A stretch of DNA of 64,000 bases from Ruania halotolerans (GTDB lineage Bacteria; Actinomycetota; Actinomycetes; Actinomycetales; Beutenbergiaceae): contig NZ_CP088017.1 of NCBI RefSeq assembly GCF_021049285.1, positions 1,178,001-1,242,000 on the forward strand. Direction: 5' to 3'. The stretch's first letter is position 1; the number at the start of each line of letters is the position of its first letter. The notes beneath the pieces were generated by a model, which was given only the letters and a program-made list of their open reading frames with translations, did not search any database and had not been told where the DNA came from. The position numbers and the translations under genes were made by a program. Below are positions 36,718 to 45,681 of this stretch, piece after piece.

Positions 36718-38670
36718 TCAGCGGCAGGGGGGCAACTCCACGAGCCGAGCGGTCCCGCCCTCGGCAACCACCTGCGCACCGGACACCTCCACCGTGTCCA
36801 ATGGCGCGTAGTCGTTCGCGCGCTGATACGGCTCGGAGTCCTGATACAGGTAGCGCACCTCGAGCGCGCCCAGGGCCGAGCACAACTGCGGATCACCCCA
36901 CGGCACGCCGTCGGCAAGCGCGGCGAACCCGTCGAGCACTGCCTCCTGCTCCTCCGAGAGCACTTGGCCGGCCACCGGGAACACCACGTCCTGGCCATAC
37001 AGGCTGTACAGCAACGGCGTGCCGGAGAACGGGTTGCCGAGCACCGTTCCGGCCGACCCATCGCTGAGCACACCACCCTCGGCAGTGATGTCCTCCCACA
37101 TCTCCCGTTCGGGTGCGGTGACGAACCGGGGCGCACCTCCGGAGTCCACCCCGAACACCTCGGCCGTGCGCCGCGCGGTGTACACCGACGACGTCACCAC
37201 CAACGCCACCACCACGAGCCCCGCCAGGGCACTCGTCAACAGGAGCACCGGACGGCCGGAATGCGCCCCGCCCCGCTCCAGGAACCGCCTCCGGATGCGC
37301 TGCACCCCCACGAGCAACGCCCCCGCACCCAACGGCAGCGTCACCATCGCCACGACCACGCTGAGCCGTGCAGTGCTCGAATACCAGAGCCCGGAGATCC
37401 CCAGCTCGCCCCCGGTGGCGGCGTCGACGTAGAGCACCCACACCACGGCCAGCATCCCCGCCACCCACGGCGCACCGCGCCGCCACGCCAGCCATGCGCC
37501 AACCGGAGCGCCGATCACTGCGATCGCCGTGGCCGGGTGCGCCCACAGGTCATACCAGCCGGCCGCCACCTCACCGATCGCCACCGGGAGGGAGTCAGTA
37601 GCGATGCCGGTGTACCCGGTCACTGCCGCTGCCAGCGGCGAGCGCAGCAGTCCCGCCGTCGCCGCCGCCACGAGAAGCACGGCACCGACCGGAACGCCGA
37701 CGGCGACCCCTCGCCGCCCCGTCTGCCACCAGTTCTGTGCCGCGCACCCGAGCAGCCAGGCCACCGGGGCCAGCAGCAGGGCGGCGAGCGCCAGGGCAGC
37801 GTTGGGATGGGCGAGGCCGAGGCCTCCCGCAGCGGCGAGCACCACGATCACCGCCCCGGTCCGCGCCCCTGAGGTGGGTGGCCGGGCTTTGACCAGCCAG
37901 TGCAGCGCACAGGCCAGCACGCCGGGCACCATGGCCAGCGCGGCGGCGTTCGGCAGGTGTCCCCACCCCACCCACAGCGCCATTGGAGTCGCCGTGGCCA
38001 CTCCGGCCGCAACCGCCGCCACGGCAGCCGCGTACCGGGTACCGGGCCATAGCTCCCGGGCCAGGGCCGCGCTGCCGATCACCCACGTGGCGCCCGAGGT
38101 GAGGGACGCGGAGACCAGGACGGCCGCCGTCGGCGATGAGGTGGGCAGCAGTGCGGTGAAGGCGTGCCATGCAGCCGGGTAGACGCCGTCCTGGCCCGTC
38201 CCGTAGGAGAGGGCGCCCAGGGTGAGTGAGGAGGCCGACCCGGTCTCGGTGATCAGCCGGAGCGCGCCGAGGTGGAACAGCGCGTCCCAGCGCTGCAACA
38301 TCTGGTCCGGGCCGCCGGTGCCGATCCACACCGGGATCCAGCTCAGCAGCACCCCGGCAAGCAGGGCGGCACGCTCACCGGTGCTGGTGCGCGGCGGTTC
38401 CTCTGCGGTCAGGATTGTGCCGAACGCACGCATACCCAGGGCGAATCCGATGGCGGCCGCGGTTCCGGCGAGAGCGGCCAGAACACCCCATCGCAAGCCC
38501 ATCCCCTCGGCGACGATCGCCGTGATGCCGAGGATCGCGAAGGTCAGTGGTGGTGCGGCGGCGAGCAGGCGAAGTCCGCGTACTCCCACTAGGCGCAGGG
38601 CCAGCGCCCCCGGCACCACGAGCAGCGCCGCTCCCACGAGGAGGGCGAGCAGGGCGTGAAGGAGGATCAC
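36718..38670 (-). CDS. large polytopic membrane protein (DUF6541-like)
   Basis: A 650-residue protein with about 13-14 predicted membrane helices and a C-terminal soluble domain of roughly 150 residues on the outer face. This layout and the RWDALFHLGALRLITETG segment in the large loop resemble DUF6541-type proteins of actinobacterial wall polymer loci, thought to be GT-C glycosyltransferases using polyprenyl-phosphate sugars. I cannot place the catalytic acid with certainty. It is coupled to DUF2304 by a GTGA overlap and follows a GT2 gene that could make the lipid-linked donor. Confidence 0.75.
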   Translation of the reverse strand: MILLHALLALLVGAALLVVPGALALRLVGVRGLRLLAAAPPLTFAILGITAIVAEGMGLRWGVLAALAGTAAAIGFALGMRAFGTILTAEEPPRTSTGERAALLAGVLLSWIPVWIGTGGPDQMLQRWDALFHLGALRLITETGSASSLTLGALSYGTGQDGVYPAAWHAFTALLPTSSPTAAVLVSASLTSGATWVIGSAALARELWPGTRYAAAVAAVAAGVATATPMALWVGWGHLPNAAALAMVPGVLACALHWLVKARPPTSGARTGAVIVVLAAAGGLGLAHPNAALALAALLLAPVAWLLGCAAQNWWQTGRRGVAVGVPVGAVLLVAAATAGLLRSPLAAAVTGYTGIATDSLPVAIGEVAAGWYDLWAHPATAIAVIGAPVGAWLAWRRGAPWVAGMLAVVWVLYVDAATGGELGISGLWYSSTARLSVVVAMVTLPLGAGALLVGVQRIRRRFLERGGAHSGRPVLLLTSALAGLVVVALVVTSSVYTARRTAEVFGVDSGGAPRFVTAPEREMWEDITAEGGVLSDGSAGTVLGNPFSGTPLLYSLYGQDVVFPVAGQVLSEEQEAVLDGFAALADGVPWGDPQLCSALGALEVRYLYQDSEPYQRANDYAPLDTVEVSGAQVVAEGGTARLVELPPCR

Positions 38671-39089
38671 CGGTCGTCGGGATCCTCATCCGGTGTGCGG
38701 TCAGATCCGCCGATCTCGGTGCGAGGGGCGTGGACCGTGGGGAGCCCTGCGCGTTCCTGGCGGACCTGGGTCAAGGCGATCGTGCGAGTGAGTTCGGTGA
38801 TTCGCCGATCGAGTTGCTTCATCCGCCGGTAGCTGGTGGCGATGAAGGAGAGGAAGGCGATTACCAGGCCGTACAGGAGCAGGTCCGTGCCGCGGCCCAC
38901 ACCGAGGACCGCGGCCAGCCGGGAGAGCCAGGTGGGGTACAGAATGGCGCTCGCGGTCACGATCGCGAAGATCACCAGCAGCACTCGCCGGATGGCCTGG
39001 TGGCGAGCGTCGGCGGTGGATCGGGTGAGCAGCACCGTCACGATCGCCACGCCGATCAGCAGCACCAGCTGGATCCAGATCTGGTCCAT
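38667..39089 (-). CDS. DUF2304 family membrane protein
   Basis: A 140-residue protein with three membrane helices and a C-terminal soluble tail. The opening IQLVLLIGVAIVTVLLTRST and LLYGLVIAFLSFIATSYRRM match DUF2304, a family nearly always next to a GT2 glycosyltransferase in polymer loci. It probably anchors or helps that enzyme, as GtrA-like helpers do. GT2 lies 26 nt upstream and the large membrane protein overlaps its 3' end, so the three form one operon. Confidence 0.87.
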   Translation of the reverse strand: MDQIWIQLVLLIGVAIVTVLLTRSTADARHQAIRRVLLVIFAIVTASAILYPTWLSRLAAVLGVGRGTDLLLYGLVIAFLSFIATSYRRMKQLDRRITELTRTIALTQVRQERAGLPTVHAPRTEIGGSDRTPDEDPDDR

Positions 39090-39115
39090 CGCTCACCTCC
39101 CCTGCTCGACCGGGC

Positions 39116-39799
39116 TCATCTGAACATCAACTCCACCAGGATGTTCACCGCGTTCCACAGCGACTGCCCTTTGCCCTTGGAGTAGTCGGTGTAGAGCACG
39201 TGCACCGGGTGCTCCGCCCACGGTAGCCGGGTGCGGCCCAGCTGCAGCACGATCTCGGAGGCGTGTGCCATCCGGTCCTGGCGCAGGCGCACCCCGGCGG
39301 CGGCGTCACGCCGGATCACGCGCAGCCCGTTGTGGGCGTCCGTCAACCGCAACCCGGTGGACTGGTTGGTCACCCACACGGCGGTCTTGAGCACGAGGCG
39401 TTTGAGGAATCCAGCCCTGGTGCGGTCGTCCAGGAACCGGGAGCCGAAGACCACGGCGAGGTCTTCCTCGCGGGCGCGTCGCAACATCGCGGCGGCGTCG
39501 GATACCTGGTGCTGCCCGTCGGCGTCGAAGGTGATGAGGTACTGCGCGTCAGTCTGCCCGAGCACGAAGTCGATCCCAGTCTGCAATGCCGCGCCCTGCC
39601 CGAGATTGGTGGCGTGCCGGATGACCACCGCGCCCGCCTCCTCGGCGGCGTGGGCCGAACGGTCCGACGAGCCGTCATCCACGCACACGATGTTTGCGAA
39701 TGCGCCCCGTGCGCCGGCGATCACCTCGCCGATCACAGGTGCCTCGTTGTACAGCGGCACCACGAGCCAGGTGTCGGCATGGGTGGGCATGGTCGTCAT
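39116..39799 (-). CDS. family 2 glycosyltransferase (dolichol-P-sugar synthase-like)
   Basis: GT-A glycosyltransferase of about 227 residues without membrane helices. WLVVPLYNEAPVIGEVIAGA starts the nucleotide fold; VCVDDGSSDRSAHAA and ITFDADGQHQVSDAAAML give the metal-binding DAD. It is close to polyprenyl-phosphate mannose/glucose synthases, so it may make a lipid-linked sugar for the downstream GT-C-like membrane protein. ATG 39799 is preferred, ATG 39790 possible. First gene of the three-gene minus-strand operon. Confidence 0.9.
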   Translation of the reverse strand: MTTMPTHADTWLVVPLYNEAPVIGEVIAGARGAFANIVCVDDGSSDRSAHAAEEAGAVVIRHATNLGQGAALQTGIDFVLGQTDAQYLITFDADGQHQVSDAAAMLRRAREEDLAVVFGSRFLDDRTRAGFLKRLVLKTAVWVTNQSTGLRLTDAHNGLRVIRRDAAAGVRLRQDRMAHASEIVLQLGRTRLPWAEHPVHVLYTDYSKGKGQSLWNAVNILVELMFR

Positions 39800-39955
39800 T
39801 CTGGCAGGTGTGAGGGCCCACGCGTACGATGATGAGGTGCAGGTAGTCGAGGTCATCGCCCTGCTTCATCACCGCCGTGATCGTGCCCGCATGGACGATC
39901 GTCTGCTGTAGCGCAGGCTCTGGGACGCGCGCCGTGCGCGCCCGTACCAAGTAGT

Positions 39956-40636
39956 GTGCAGAGTGTGATTGTTGACTCTGCCGAGGTGGATCCCAGCGCC
40001 GTGATCGGTGAGGGAACGAGCATCTGGCAGCTTGCTCAGGTGCGCGAGAACGCCGACATCGGCCCGGGGTGCATCATCGGCCGCGGTGCCTATATCGGAA
40101 CCGGTGTGCGCCTCGGCGCGAACTGCAAGGTGCAGAATCACGCCCTGGTGTACGAGCCGGCGCTGCTCGAGAACGGCGTATTCGTCGGCCCAGCGGCAGT
40201 GCTGACGAATGACCAGTTCCCCCGCGCCATCAACCCCGACGGCGGCCGCAAGTCCGGTGCCGACTGGACCCCGGTCGGGGTCACCCTCCGCGAAGGGTGC
40301 TCGATCGGAGCCCGCGCCGTCTGTGTGGCACCGGTGACCGTGGGCCGGTGGGCCACCGTGGCCGCCGGGGCGGTGGTGACCAAGGATGTTCCTGACCACG
40401 CCTTGGTGGCCGGGGTACCAGCCCGCCGGATCGGTTGGGTGGGCCGGGCGGGAGTGCCGCTGCGGCAGACGGCCGACGCCGGGACCGGCACGATCACCTG
40501 GGCCTGCCCACGTACGGGCGAGCGGTACGTCGAGGCCGACGGTGTGCTGCGAGTTGCTGACGACGCCGAGACCACTGGCAGCCAAGAAACGACCGAGAAC
40601 GCAGAGAACCGACCCGCCGAGGAGGACGTCCGGTGA
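39956..40636 (+). CDS. hexapeptide-repeat N-acetyltransferase (WlbB/WbpD-like)
   Basis: A left-handed beta-helix acyltransferase of 226 residues. SIWQLAQVRENADIGPGCII and KVQNHALVYEPALLENGVFV match the WlbB/WbpD group that N-acetylates the 3-amino group of UDP-GlcNAc3N-uronic acid; the following LTNDQFPRAINP is also typical. A C-terminal extension has CPRTGERYVEADG. The next two genes encode the aminotransferase and oxidoreductase of the same pathway, overlapping end to start. GTG 39956 is given; GTG 39965, 7 nt after a TAGTGT box, would give a leaderless start. Confidence 0.85.
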   Translation: MQSVIVDSAEVDPSAVIGEGTSIWQLAQVRENADIGPGCIIGRGAYIGTGVRLGANCKVQNHALVYEPALLENGVFVGPAAVLTNDQFPRAINPDGGRKSGADWTPVGVTLREGCSIGARAVCVAPVTVGRWATVAAGAVVTKDVPDHALVAGVPARRIGWVGRAGVPLRQTADAGTGTITWACPRTGERYVEADGVLRVADDAETTGSQETTENAENRPAEEDVR

Positions 40637-41751
40637 ACCAGCCTCAGATTCCTGCCGCGAAGCCGATCATCGGCGCCGAGGAACGCGACGCCGTCGACAG
40701 AGTGCTCCGTTCGGGCATGCTCGCTCAGGGCCCCGAGGTGGCCGCCTTCGAGCAGGAGTTCTCAGATGCGTTGCTGGGTGGCCGCACCTGCGTGGCCGTG
40801 AACTCGGGCACCGCCGGCCTGCACCTGGGACTGCTCGCCGCCGGGATCGGGCCGGGAGATGAGGTGATCGTGCCCTCGTTCACCTTCGCCGCCACCGGCA
40901 ACTCCGTGGCCCTGACCGGGGCCACCCCGGTATTCGCCGACATCGAGCTGGACACCTTCGGCCTCGACCCGGCCTCGGTGGCTGCCGCCGTCACCGAGCG
41001 CACCGCGGCGATCATGCCGGTCCACCTGTACGGTCACCCTGCCGATATGGCCGGCCTGCAGGCGGTGGCCGATCAGCATGGTCTGAGAATCTTCGAGGAC
41101 GCGGCCCAGGCGCATGGAGCCACCCTGCACGGGGACCCGGTGGGCACCTTCGGCGACTTCGCGATGTTCTCCCTCTATCCCACGAAGAATATGACGTCCG
41201 GTGAGGGCGGGATGGTCTCGGTGGCCACCGAGGAGATGACGCGCACTCTCCGTTTGCTGCGCACGCAGGGCATGGATCGCCCGTACGAGAACGAGCTCGT
41301 CGGATTCAACGCGCGCATGACCGATGTGCACGCCGCGATCGGGCGTGCACAACTCGCCAAGTTGCCGGAGTGGACCGCTGCCCGCCAGCGCAACGGCGCC
41401 GCTCTCACCGAGGGCCTGGCCGGCCTTCCGGGTGTGGTGACCCCGACCGTGGCGCCCGGCGCCACGCATGTGTACCACCAGTACACGATCAGACTCGATG
41501 GGGCCACGGGCGAGGAGCGCGACGCCGTCGTGAATCGCATCCGGGAGCAGGGGGTGGGGTGCGGGGTGTACTACCCGATCCCCAACCACCGGCTGCCCTC
41601 CCTCGCTGAGTACGCCCCCGGCCTGGATCTGCCCGCCACGGAACAGGCCGCCCGTGAAGTCCTCTCCCTGCCGGTGCATCCCAGCCTGAGCGAGGCGGAT
41701 CTGGAACGCATTATCGATGCGGTCACAGCCGCCGTCGGGGGTGGGCGATGA
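40633..41751 (+). CDS. DegT/DnrJ/EryC1 sugar aminotransferase (WlbC/WbpE-like)
   Basis: PLP-dependent sugar aminotransferase of 372 residues. AVNSGTAGLHLGLLAAGIGP, IVPSFTFAATGNSVALTGAT, the conserved DAAQAHGA and the PLP lysine in FSLYPTKNMTSGEGGMV are visible. By context it should aminate the 3-keto group made by the next gene's product, as WlbC/WbpE do on UDP-3-keto-GlcNAcA. GTG start overlaps the acetyltransferase stop, and its own stop overlaps the oxidoreductase start. Confidence 0.88.
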   Translation: MNQPQIPAAKPIIGAEERDAVDRVLRSGMLAQGPEVAAFEQEFSDALLGGRTCVAVNSGTAGLHLGLLAAGIGPGDEVIVPSFTFAATGNSVALTGATPVFADIELDTFGLDPASVAAAVTERTAAIMPVHLYGHPADMAGLQAVADQHGLRIFEDAAQAHGATLHGDPVGTFGDFAMFSLYPTKNMTSGEGGMVSVATEEMTRTLRLLRTQGMDRPYENELVGFNARMTDVHAAIGRAQLAKLPEWTAARQRNGAALTEGLAGLPGVVTPTVAPGATHVYHQYTIRLDGATGEERDAVVNRIREQGVGCGVYYPIPNHRLPSLAEYAPGLDLPATEQAAREVLSLPVHPSLSEADLERIIDAVTAAVGGGR

Positions 41752-42737
41752 CGAACCTGCGAGCTGGACTGATCGGCCTGGGCATGATGGGGCGCCACCA
41801 TGCCCGTGTGCTGCGCCAGGTGGATGGTGTGGACCTGGTGGCGGTGGCCGATCCGGGCGGGGATCCGCACGGTGTGGCCGGGAATCTGCCGGTGCTGCGT
41901 GACGTCGATGAGCTGATCGCCGCCGGGATCGACTACGCGATGGTGGCGGTGCCCACCCGATTCCACACCGAGACCGGGTTGGCGCTCGCGGCCGCCGGGG
42001 TGCATGCCCTGATCGAGAAGCCGCTCGCCACTGACAGCACCGGCGCGCGCGAGCTCGCGCAGGCGTTCGAGGCCGCCGGGCTGGTGGGCGCTGTGGGGCA
42101 CATCGAGCGGTACAACCCCGCCCTGCAGTCGTTGCGCACGCGGCTCGAGGCAGGCGACCTTGGCGAGGTGTATCAGATCGCCACCCGGCGTCAGGGTCCG
42201 TTCCCGGCCCGGATCGCTGATGTGGGCGTGGTCAAGGATCTCGGCACCCATGACATCGACCTCACCGCCTGGGTGTCCCAGCGCGAGTACACCGCCGTCT
42301 CCGCCCGGACGGCGAACAAGTCCGGGCGCGAGTACGAGGACCTGGTGTCGGTGACCGGCATGCTCACCGGCGGTGTGGTGACCAACCACCTGGTGAACTG
42401 GCTCTCCCCGATGAAGGAGCGGGTCACCGTGGTGACCGGGGAGAAGGGCGCCTTCGTGGCCGACACCCTGCTCGCCGACCTCACCTTCCACGCGAACGGG
42501 CTGGTGGCCACCACCTGGGCCGATGTGGCGCAGTTCCGCGGCGTCTCCGAAGGGGATGTGGTGCGGTTCGCGATCGACAAGCCGGAACCCTTGCGCACCG
42601 AGCACGAGGCCTTCCGGGACGCGGTGCTCGGCAAGCCGGCTGATGTGGTGACCATGGCGCAGGGACTGGCCACGGTGGCCGTGGCCGAGGCGGTGCTCAC
42701 CTCCGCCGAGACCGGCCGGACGGTGGAGCTGGGGTGA
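41748..42737 (+). CDS. Gfo/Idh/MocA oxidoreductase (WlbA/WbpB-like)
   Basis: NAD(P)-dependent sugar dehydrogenase of 329 residues. The Rossmann loop is LIGLGMMGRHHARVLRQV and the catalytic-lysine motif is LIEKPLAT; VGHIERYNPALQSL and GTHDIDLTAW match sugar-nucleotide 3-dehydrogenases such as WlbA or UDP-GlcNAc 3-dehydrogenase. In this operon it should oxidise C3 of UDP-GlcNAc or its uronic acid, giving the aminotransferase its substrate. Overlaps both neighbours by 4 nt. Confidence 0.87.
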   Translation: MTNLRAGLIGLGMMGRHHARVLRQVDGVDLVAVADPGGDPHGVAGNLPVLRDVDELIAAGIDYAMVAVPTRFHTETGLALAAAGVHALIEKPLATDSTGARELAQAFEAAGLVGAVGHIERYNPALQSLRTRLEAGDLGEVYQIATRRQGPFPARIADVGVVKDLGTHDIDLTAWVSQREYTAVSARTANKSGREYEDLVSVTGMLTGGVVTNHLVNWLSPMKERVTVVTGEKGAFVADTLLADLTFHANGLVATTWADVAQFRGVSEGDVVRFAIDKPEPLRTEHEAFRDAVLGKPADVVTMAQGLATVAVAEAVLTSAETGRTVELG

Positions 42738-44008
42738 GGATGCGGCCCCGGGTGACCCTGGTGTCCCGGATCTTCACACCGGAACCTTCGGCCGCCTCGT
42801 TTCGCCTGGCCGCACTCGTGCGCGGCGTGGTTAGGTCAGGTGCCCGGGTGGAGGTGCTGACCGTCCAGTCGCCCGACGGCGTCCCGTCCGCTGGTGAGCC
42901 ACCCGCCGGTGGCGTGCTGCCTGCCCGGGTGCTCCGTGCGCCGGTGTTGCGCGACGCGGCCGGTTACGTGCGCGGATATCTGCCGTACCTCAGCTTCGAC
43001 GTGCCAGTGGCGTGGCGGATGCTGCGCGCGCGCCGACCGGATGTGTACGTGGCCGAGCCCCCGCCCACGACCGGCGCGGTGGTGCGCGTGATCGCCGCGC
43101 TACGGCGTGTGCCCTATGTGTACTACGCGGCCGACGTGTGGTCCGATGCTGCCGCATCGACCGGTGCCCCCGCAGTGGTGGTGCGACTGGTGCGCGCATT
43201 GGAGTCGTGGGTGCTGCGCGGGGCGGCCGCGGTGCTGTCAGTCTCTGACGGCGTCACCGAGCGGGTGGTCGAGCTCGGGGCGCGGCATGCGGTGACTGTG
43301 GGTAACGGCGTGGACACCGACATCTTCACACCTGGGGAGGACGAGTCGAGGGCCGAGCGTTCGAATCCACTTTCCGGGAAGGAATCCACGTCCCGCCGTC
43401 CGGAAGGGGATTCGAGCCGGGAAGGTGGATTCGAACCGGGCGGGGTGCCGTTCCTGTTGTACGCCGGCACTGCGTCGGAGTGGCAGGGGGCCGAGGTCTT
43501 CGCCGAGGCGATGCCGCAGGTGCTGGCGGAGATCCCCGACGCTCAGGTGGTGTTCCTCGGGCAGGGCAGTTCGTGGGATCGGCTCAGCGCCTTGGCTGCC
43601 GGGTTGCCCGGCGGTGCGGTGAGGCTGCTCGATCCGGTGAGCGCGGCCGAGTCGGCCCGCTGGCAGCGGCGGGCCAAGGCGGCGTTGGTGAGTCTGCGGC
43701 CGGGAATCGGCTACGACTTCGCGATGCCCACGAAGATGTTCGCTGCACTCGGGTGCGGCACCCCGGTGGTGTTCACCGGACCGACCGATTCCCCGGCGGC
43801 ACGGCTGGTCGAGGAAGAGCGACTCGGATGGGTGGGCGCCCACACCGCCGACGAGGCCGCCCGGCTGATGATCGCGGCACTGCGGGCGGCCGACCACCAG
43901 AGCGAACACGAGCGCCGCGCGGCGTGGGTGCGTGAGAACCGATCGCTGGCAGCTGTCGGGGAGCGGGCTGCTCGCGTGGTGCTAGCGGAGGCACGCTCTC
44001 CCCAGTAA
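42734..44008 (+). CDS. GT4-type glycosyltransferase with palindromic insert
   Basis: GT-B glycosyltransferase of 424 residues (GTG 42734, or ATG 42740). The N-terminal domain starts VTLVSRIFTPEPSAASFRLA; the C-terminal domain has GVPFLLYAGTASEWQGAEV and KMFAALGCGTPVVFTGPTDS. Between them, codons around 43,360-43,440 encode a hydrophilic linker (SNPLSGKESTSRRPEGDSSR) made by a palindromic DNA insert. It ends the acetyltransferase operon and probably transfers the amino sugar or a following residue. 42 nt separate its stop from the convergent SulP gene. Confidence 0.87.
   Translation: MRMRPRVTLVSRIFTPEPSAASFRLAALVRGVVRSGARVEVLTVQSPDGVPSAGEPPAGGVLPARVLRAPVLRDAAGYVRGYLPYLSFDVPVAWRMLRARRPDVYVAEPPPTTGAVVRVIAALRRVPYVYYAADVWSDAAASTGAPAVVVRLVRALESWVLRGAAAVLSVSDGVTERVVELGARHAVTVGNGVDTDIFTPGEDESRAERSNPLSGKESTSRRPEGDSSREGGFEPGGVPFLLYAGTASEWQGAEVFAEAMPQVLAEIPDAQVVFLGQGSSWDRLSALAAGLPGGAVRLLDPVSAAESARWQRRAKAALVSLRPGIGYDFAMPTKMFAALGCGTPVVFTGPTDSPAARLVEEERLGWVGAHTADEAARLMIAALRAADHQSEHERRAAWVRENRSLAAVGERAARVVLAEARSPQ
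43360..43435. repeat. nested palindrome inside a glycosyltransferase gene
   Basis: TTCGAATCCAC (43360-43370) is exactly inverted at 43425-43435, and GAATCC (43382-43387) is inverted as GGATTC at 43408-43413. GAATCCAC also repeats directly at 43363 and 43382. The element keeps the frame open and sits in the linker between the two Rossmann domains, where added residues are tolerated. Confidence 0.7.
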
Positions 44009-44050
44009 CCCCGGGGCATGTTCGGGTGACACTCTCGGTGTGGTCCGCGC

Positions 44051-45607
44051 TCAGTGCTCGCCGCCGCCAAGGTGCCCGGCGAGGAGCTTGTGTCGGCGGG
44101 CACTGTCCTCGTTCATCCCGACGATCCGCACGTTCTTCCCGCGGGACTCGTACTTCGTGGTGATCGCGTCCAGAGCGGCTACCGAGGAGGCGTCCCAGAT
44201 GTGTGCTTGGGACATGTCGATGATGATGTTCGTCGGGTCGCCGGTGTAGTCGAACTGGTAGTACAGATCGTTCGAGGAGGCGAAGAAGAGCTCACCGGTC
44301 ACGGCGTAGACGCGGGTATCGTCCTCATCGCTCGCATCGAGGCGAGTCACGGTGGTGAGGTGAGCGACCCGGTGCGCCACCAGGATCACGGCGATGATCA
44401 CACCGGCCAGCACCCCGTACGCGAGGTTGTGCGTCCACACAGTCACCACCACGGTGGCCACCATCACGGTGATCTCCGTCTTCGGCAGTCGCTTGAGGGT
44501 GTTCGGTTTGATCGAGTGCCAGTCAAATGTCCCCACCGAGACCATGATCATGACCGCCACCAGCGCGGCCATCGGGATGATCGCCACCACGTCGCCGAGG
44601 GCGACCACAAGGATGAGCAGGAACACACCGGCGAGGAAGGTGGAGATCCGGGTGCGCGCACCGGAGGCCTTCACGTTGATCATCGTCTGGCCGATCATGG
44701 CGCAGCCACCCATGCCGCCGAAGAAGCCGGTGATGATGTTGGCCACGCCCTGGCCCCAGGTCTCGCGAGTCTTGTTCGAGTGCGTGTCGGTGATGTCATC
44801 GACCAGCTTGGCCGTCATCAGGGACTCCAGGATGCCCACCAGCGCCATGGCGACGGCGAACGGTGCGATGATCTGCAGCGTCTCCATGGTGAGCGGCACA
44901 TCCGGGAAGAACAGTTCCGGGAGCGAATCCGGCAGGTCGCCCTGATCACCCACCGTGGGAACGTTGATCGCGGCCAGCACGACGGCGCCGGTGATCAGCA
45001 CGATCGCCACCAGCGGAGCCGGCACGACCTTCGTCCACCGGGGCATCAGCACCATGATCGCGATCCCGACCGCCACCAGCGGGTACACGGCCCACGGCAC
45101 ACCGATGAGGTGCTCCAGCTGGGCCATGAAGATCAGGATGGCGAGTGCGTTGACGAACCCGACCATCACCATCCGCGGAATGAACCGCATCAACTTGGCC
45201 ACGCCGAGCACGCCGAAGAGCACCTGCAGGATTCCGGCCAGGATCACCGTGGCGATGAAGTAGTCGACGCCGTAATCACGAGCCACCGGCGCGATCACCA
45301 GGGCGATCGCGCCGGTCGCTGCCGTGATCATGGCCGGCCGGCCGCCGAGGAAGGCGATCGAGACGGCCATCGTGAATGAGGCGAAGAGTCCCAGCCGGGG
45401 GTCCACTCCCGCAAGGATGGAGAACGAGATGGCCTCGGGAATCAGCGCCAGCGCCACCACGATGCCGGCGAGTACTTCGGTGCGCAGCCGACGGGGCGAC
45501 TTCAGGGCGGCGAGTACGCCGTAGGACTCGTCAGCCTCCGGCGCGCCGGTCACCGGGCGCGGCGACGGGGCTGGATCGGGCACAGGGGCGGGGGAGTCGT
45601 GGGACAC
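44051..45607 (-). CDS. SulP family anion transporter with STAS domain
   Basis: A 518-residue SLC26/SulP permease: about 10-12 membrane helices with LAGIVVALALIPEAISFSIL, a Pro/Gly-rich entry region, GFFGGMGGCAMIGQTMINVK and NALAILIFMAQLEH, followed by a C-terminal cytoplasmic STAS domain (VTGELFFASSNDLYYQFDY, IIDMSQAHIWDASSVAAL). Likely substrates are sulfate or bicarbonate; not decided by sequence. GTG 45607 lies right at the predicted transcript start of a MerR-type promoter. The MerR gene upstream is oriented the same way. Confidence 0.92.
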   Translation of the reverse strand: MSHDSPAPVPDPAPSPRPVTGAPEADESYGVLAALKSPRRLRTEVLAGIVVALALIPEAISFSILAGVDPRLGLFASFTMAVSIAFLGGRPAMITAATGAIALVIAPVARDYGVDYFIATVILAGILQVLFGVLGVAKLMRFIPRMVMVGFVNALAILIFMAQLEHLIGVPWAVYPLVAVGIAIMVLMPRWTKVVPAPLVAIVLITGAVVLAAINVPTVGDQGDLPDSLPELFFPDVPLTMETLQIIAPFAVAMALVGILESLMTAKLVDDITDTHSNKTRETWGQGVANIITGFFGGMGGCAMIGQTMINVKASGARTRISTFLAGVFLLILVVALGDVVAIIPMAALVAVMIMVSVGTFDWHSIKPNTLKRLPKTEITVMVATVVVTVWTHNLAYGVLAGVIIAVILVAHRVAHLTTVTRLDASDEDDTRVYAVTGELFFASSNDLYYQFDYTGDPTNIIIDMSQAHIWDASSVAALDAITTKYESRGKNVRIVGMNEDSARRHKLLAGHLGGGEH

Positions 45608-45615
45608 GCGGCGTT

Positions 45616-45641
45616 ACTCTACCCTCACGTTGGGTGAGGGT
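45616..45641 (-). promoter_or_regulatory. MerR-type operator and promoter of the SulP gene
   Basis: ACCCTCAC (45621-45628) and GTGAGGGT (45634-45641) form a perfect dyad with a 5-nt spacer. On the minus strand it lies between a TTGCGC -35 and a TAGAGT -10 (45621-45616) at an overlong 21-nt spacing, the typical layout for MerR activators. The -10 ends 8 nt before GTG 45607, so the SulP message is likely leaderless. Confidence 0.7.
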
Positions 45642-45681
45642 TGCGCAAGTGTCTCGGCGAGTGGGATGCCCCTGGCCTGGA

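Noticed and set aside
43355-43440. tRNA T-arm-like sequences (GGTTCGAATCC type) on both strands
   Set aside because: No acceptor stem, D-arm or anticodon arm is nearby and the frame encodes a glycosyltransferase; the resemblance comes from the palindrome.
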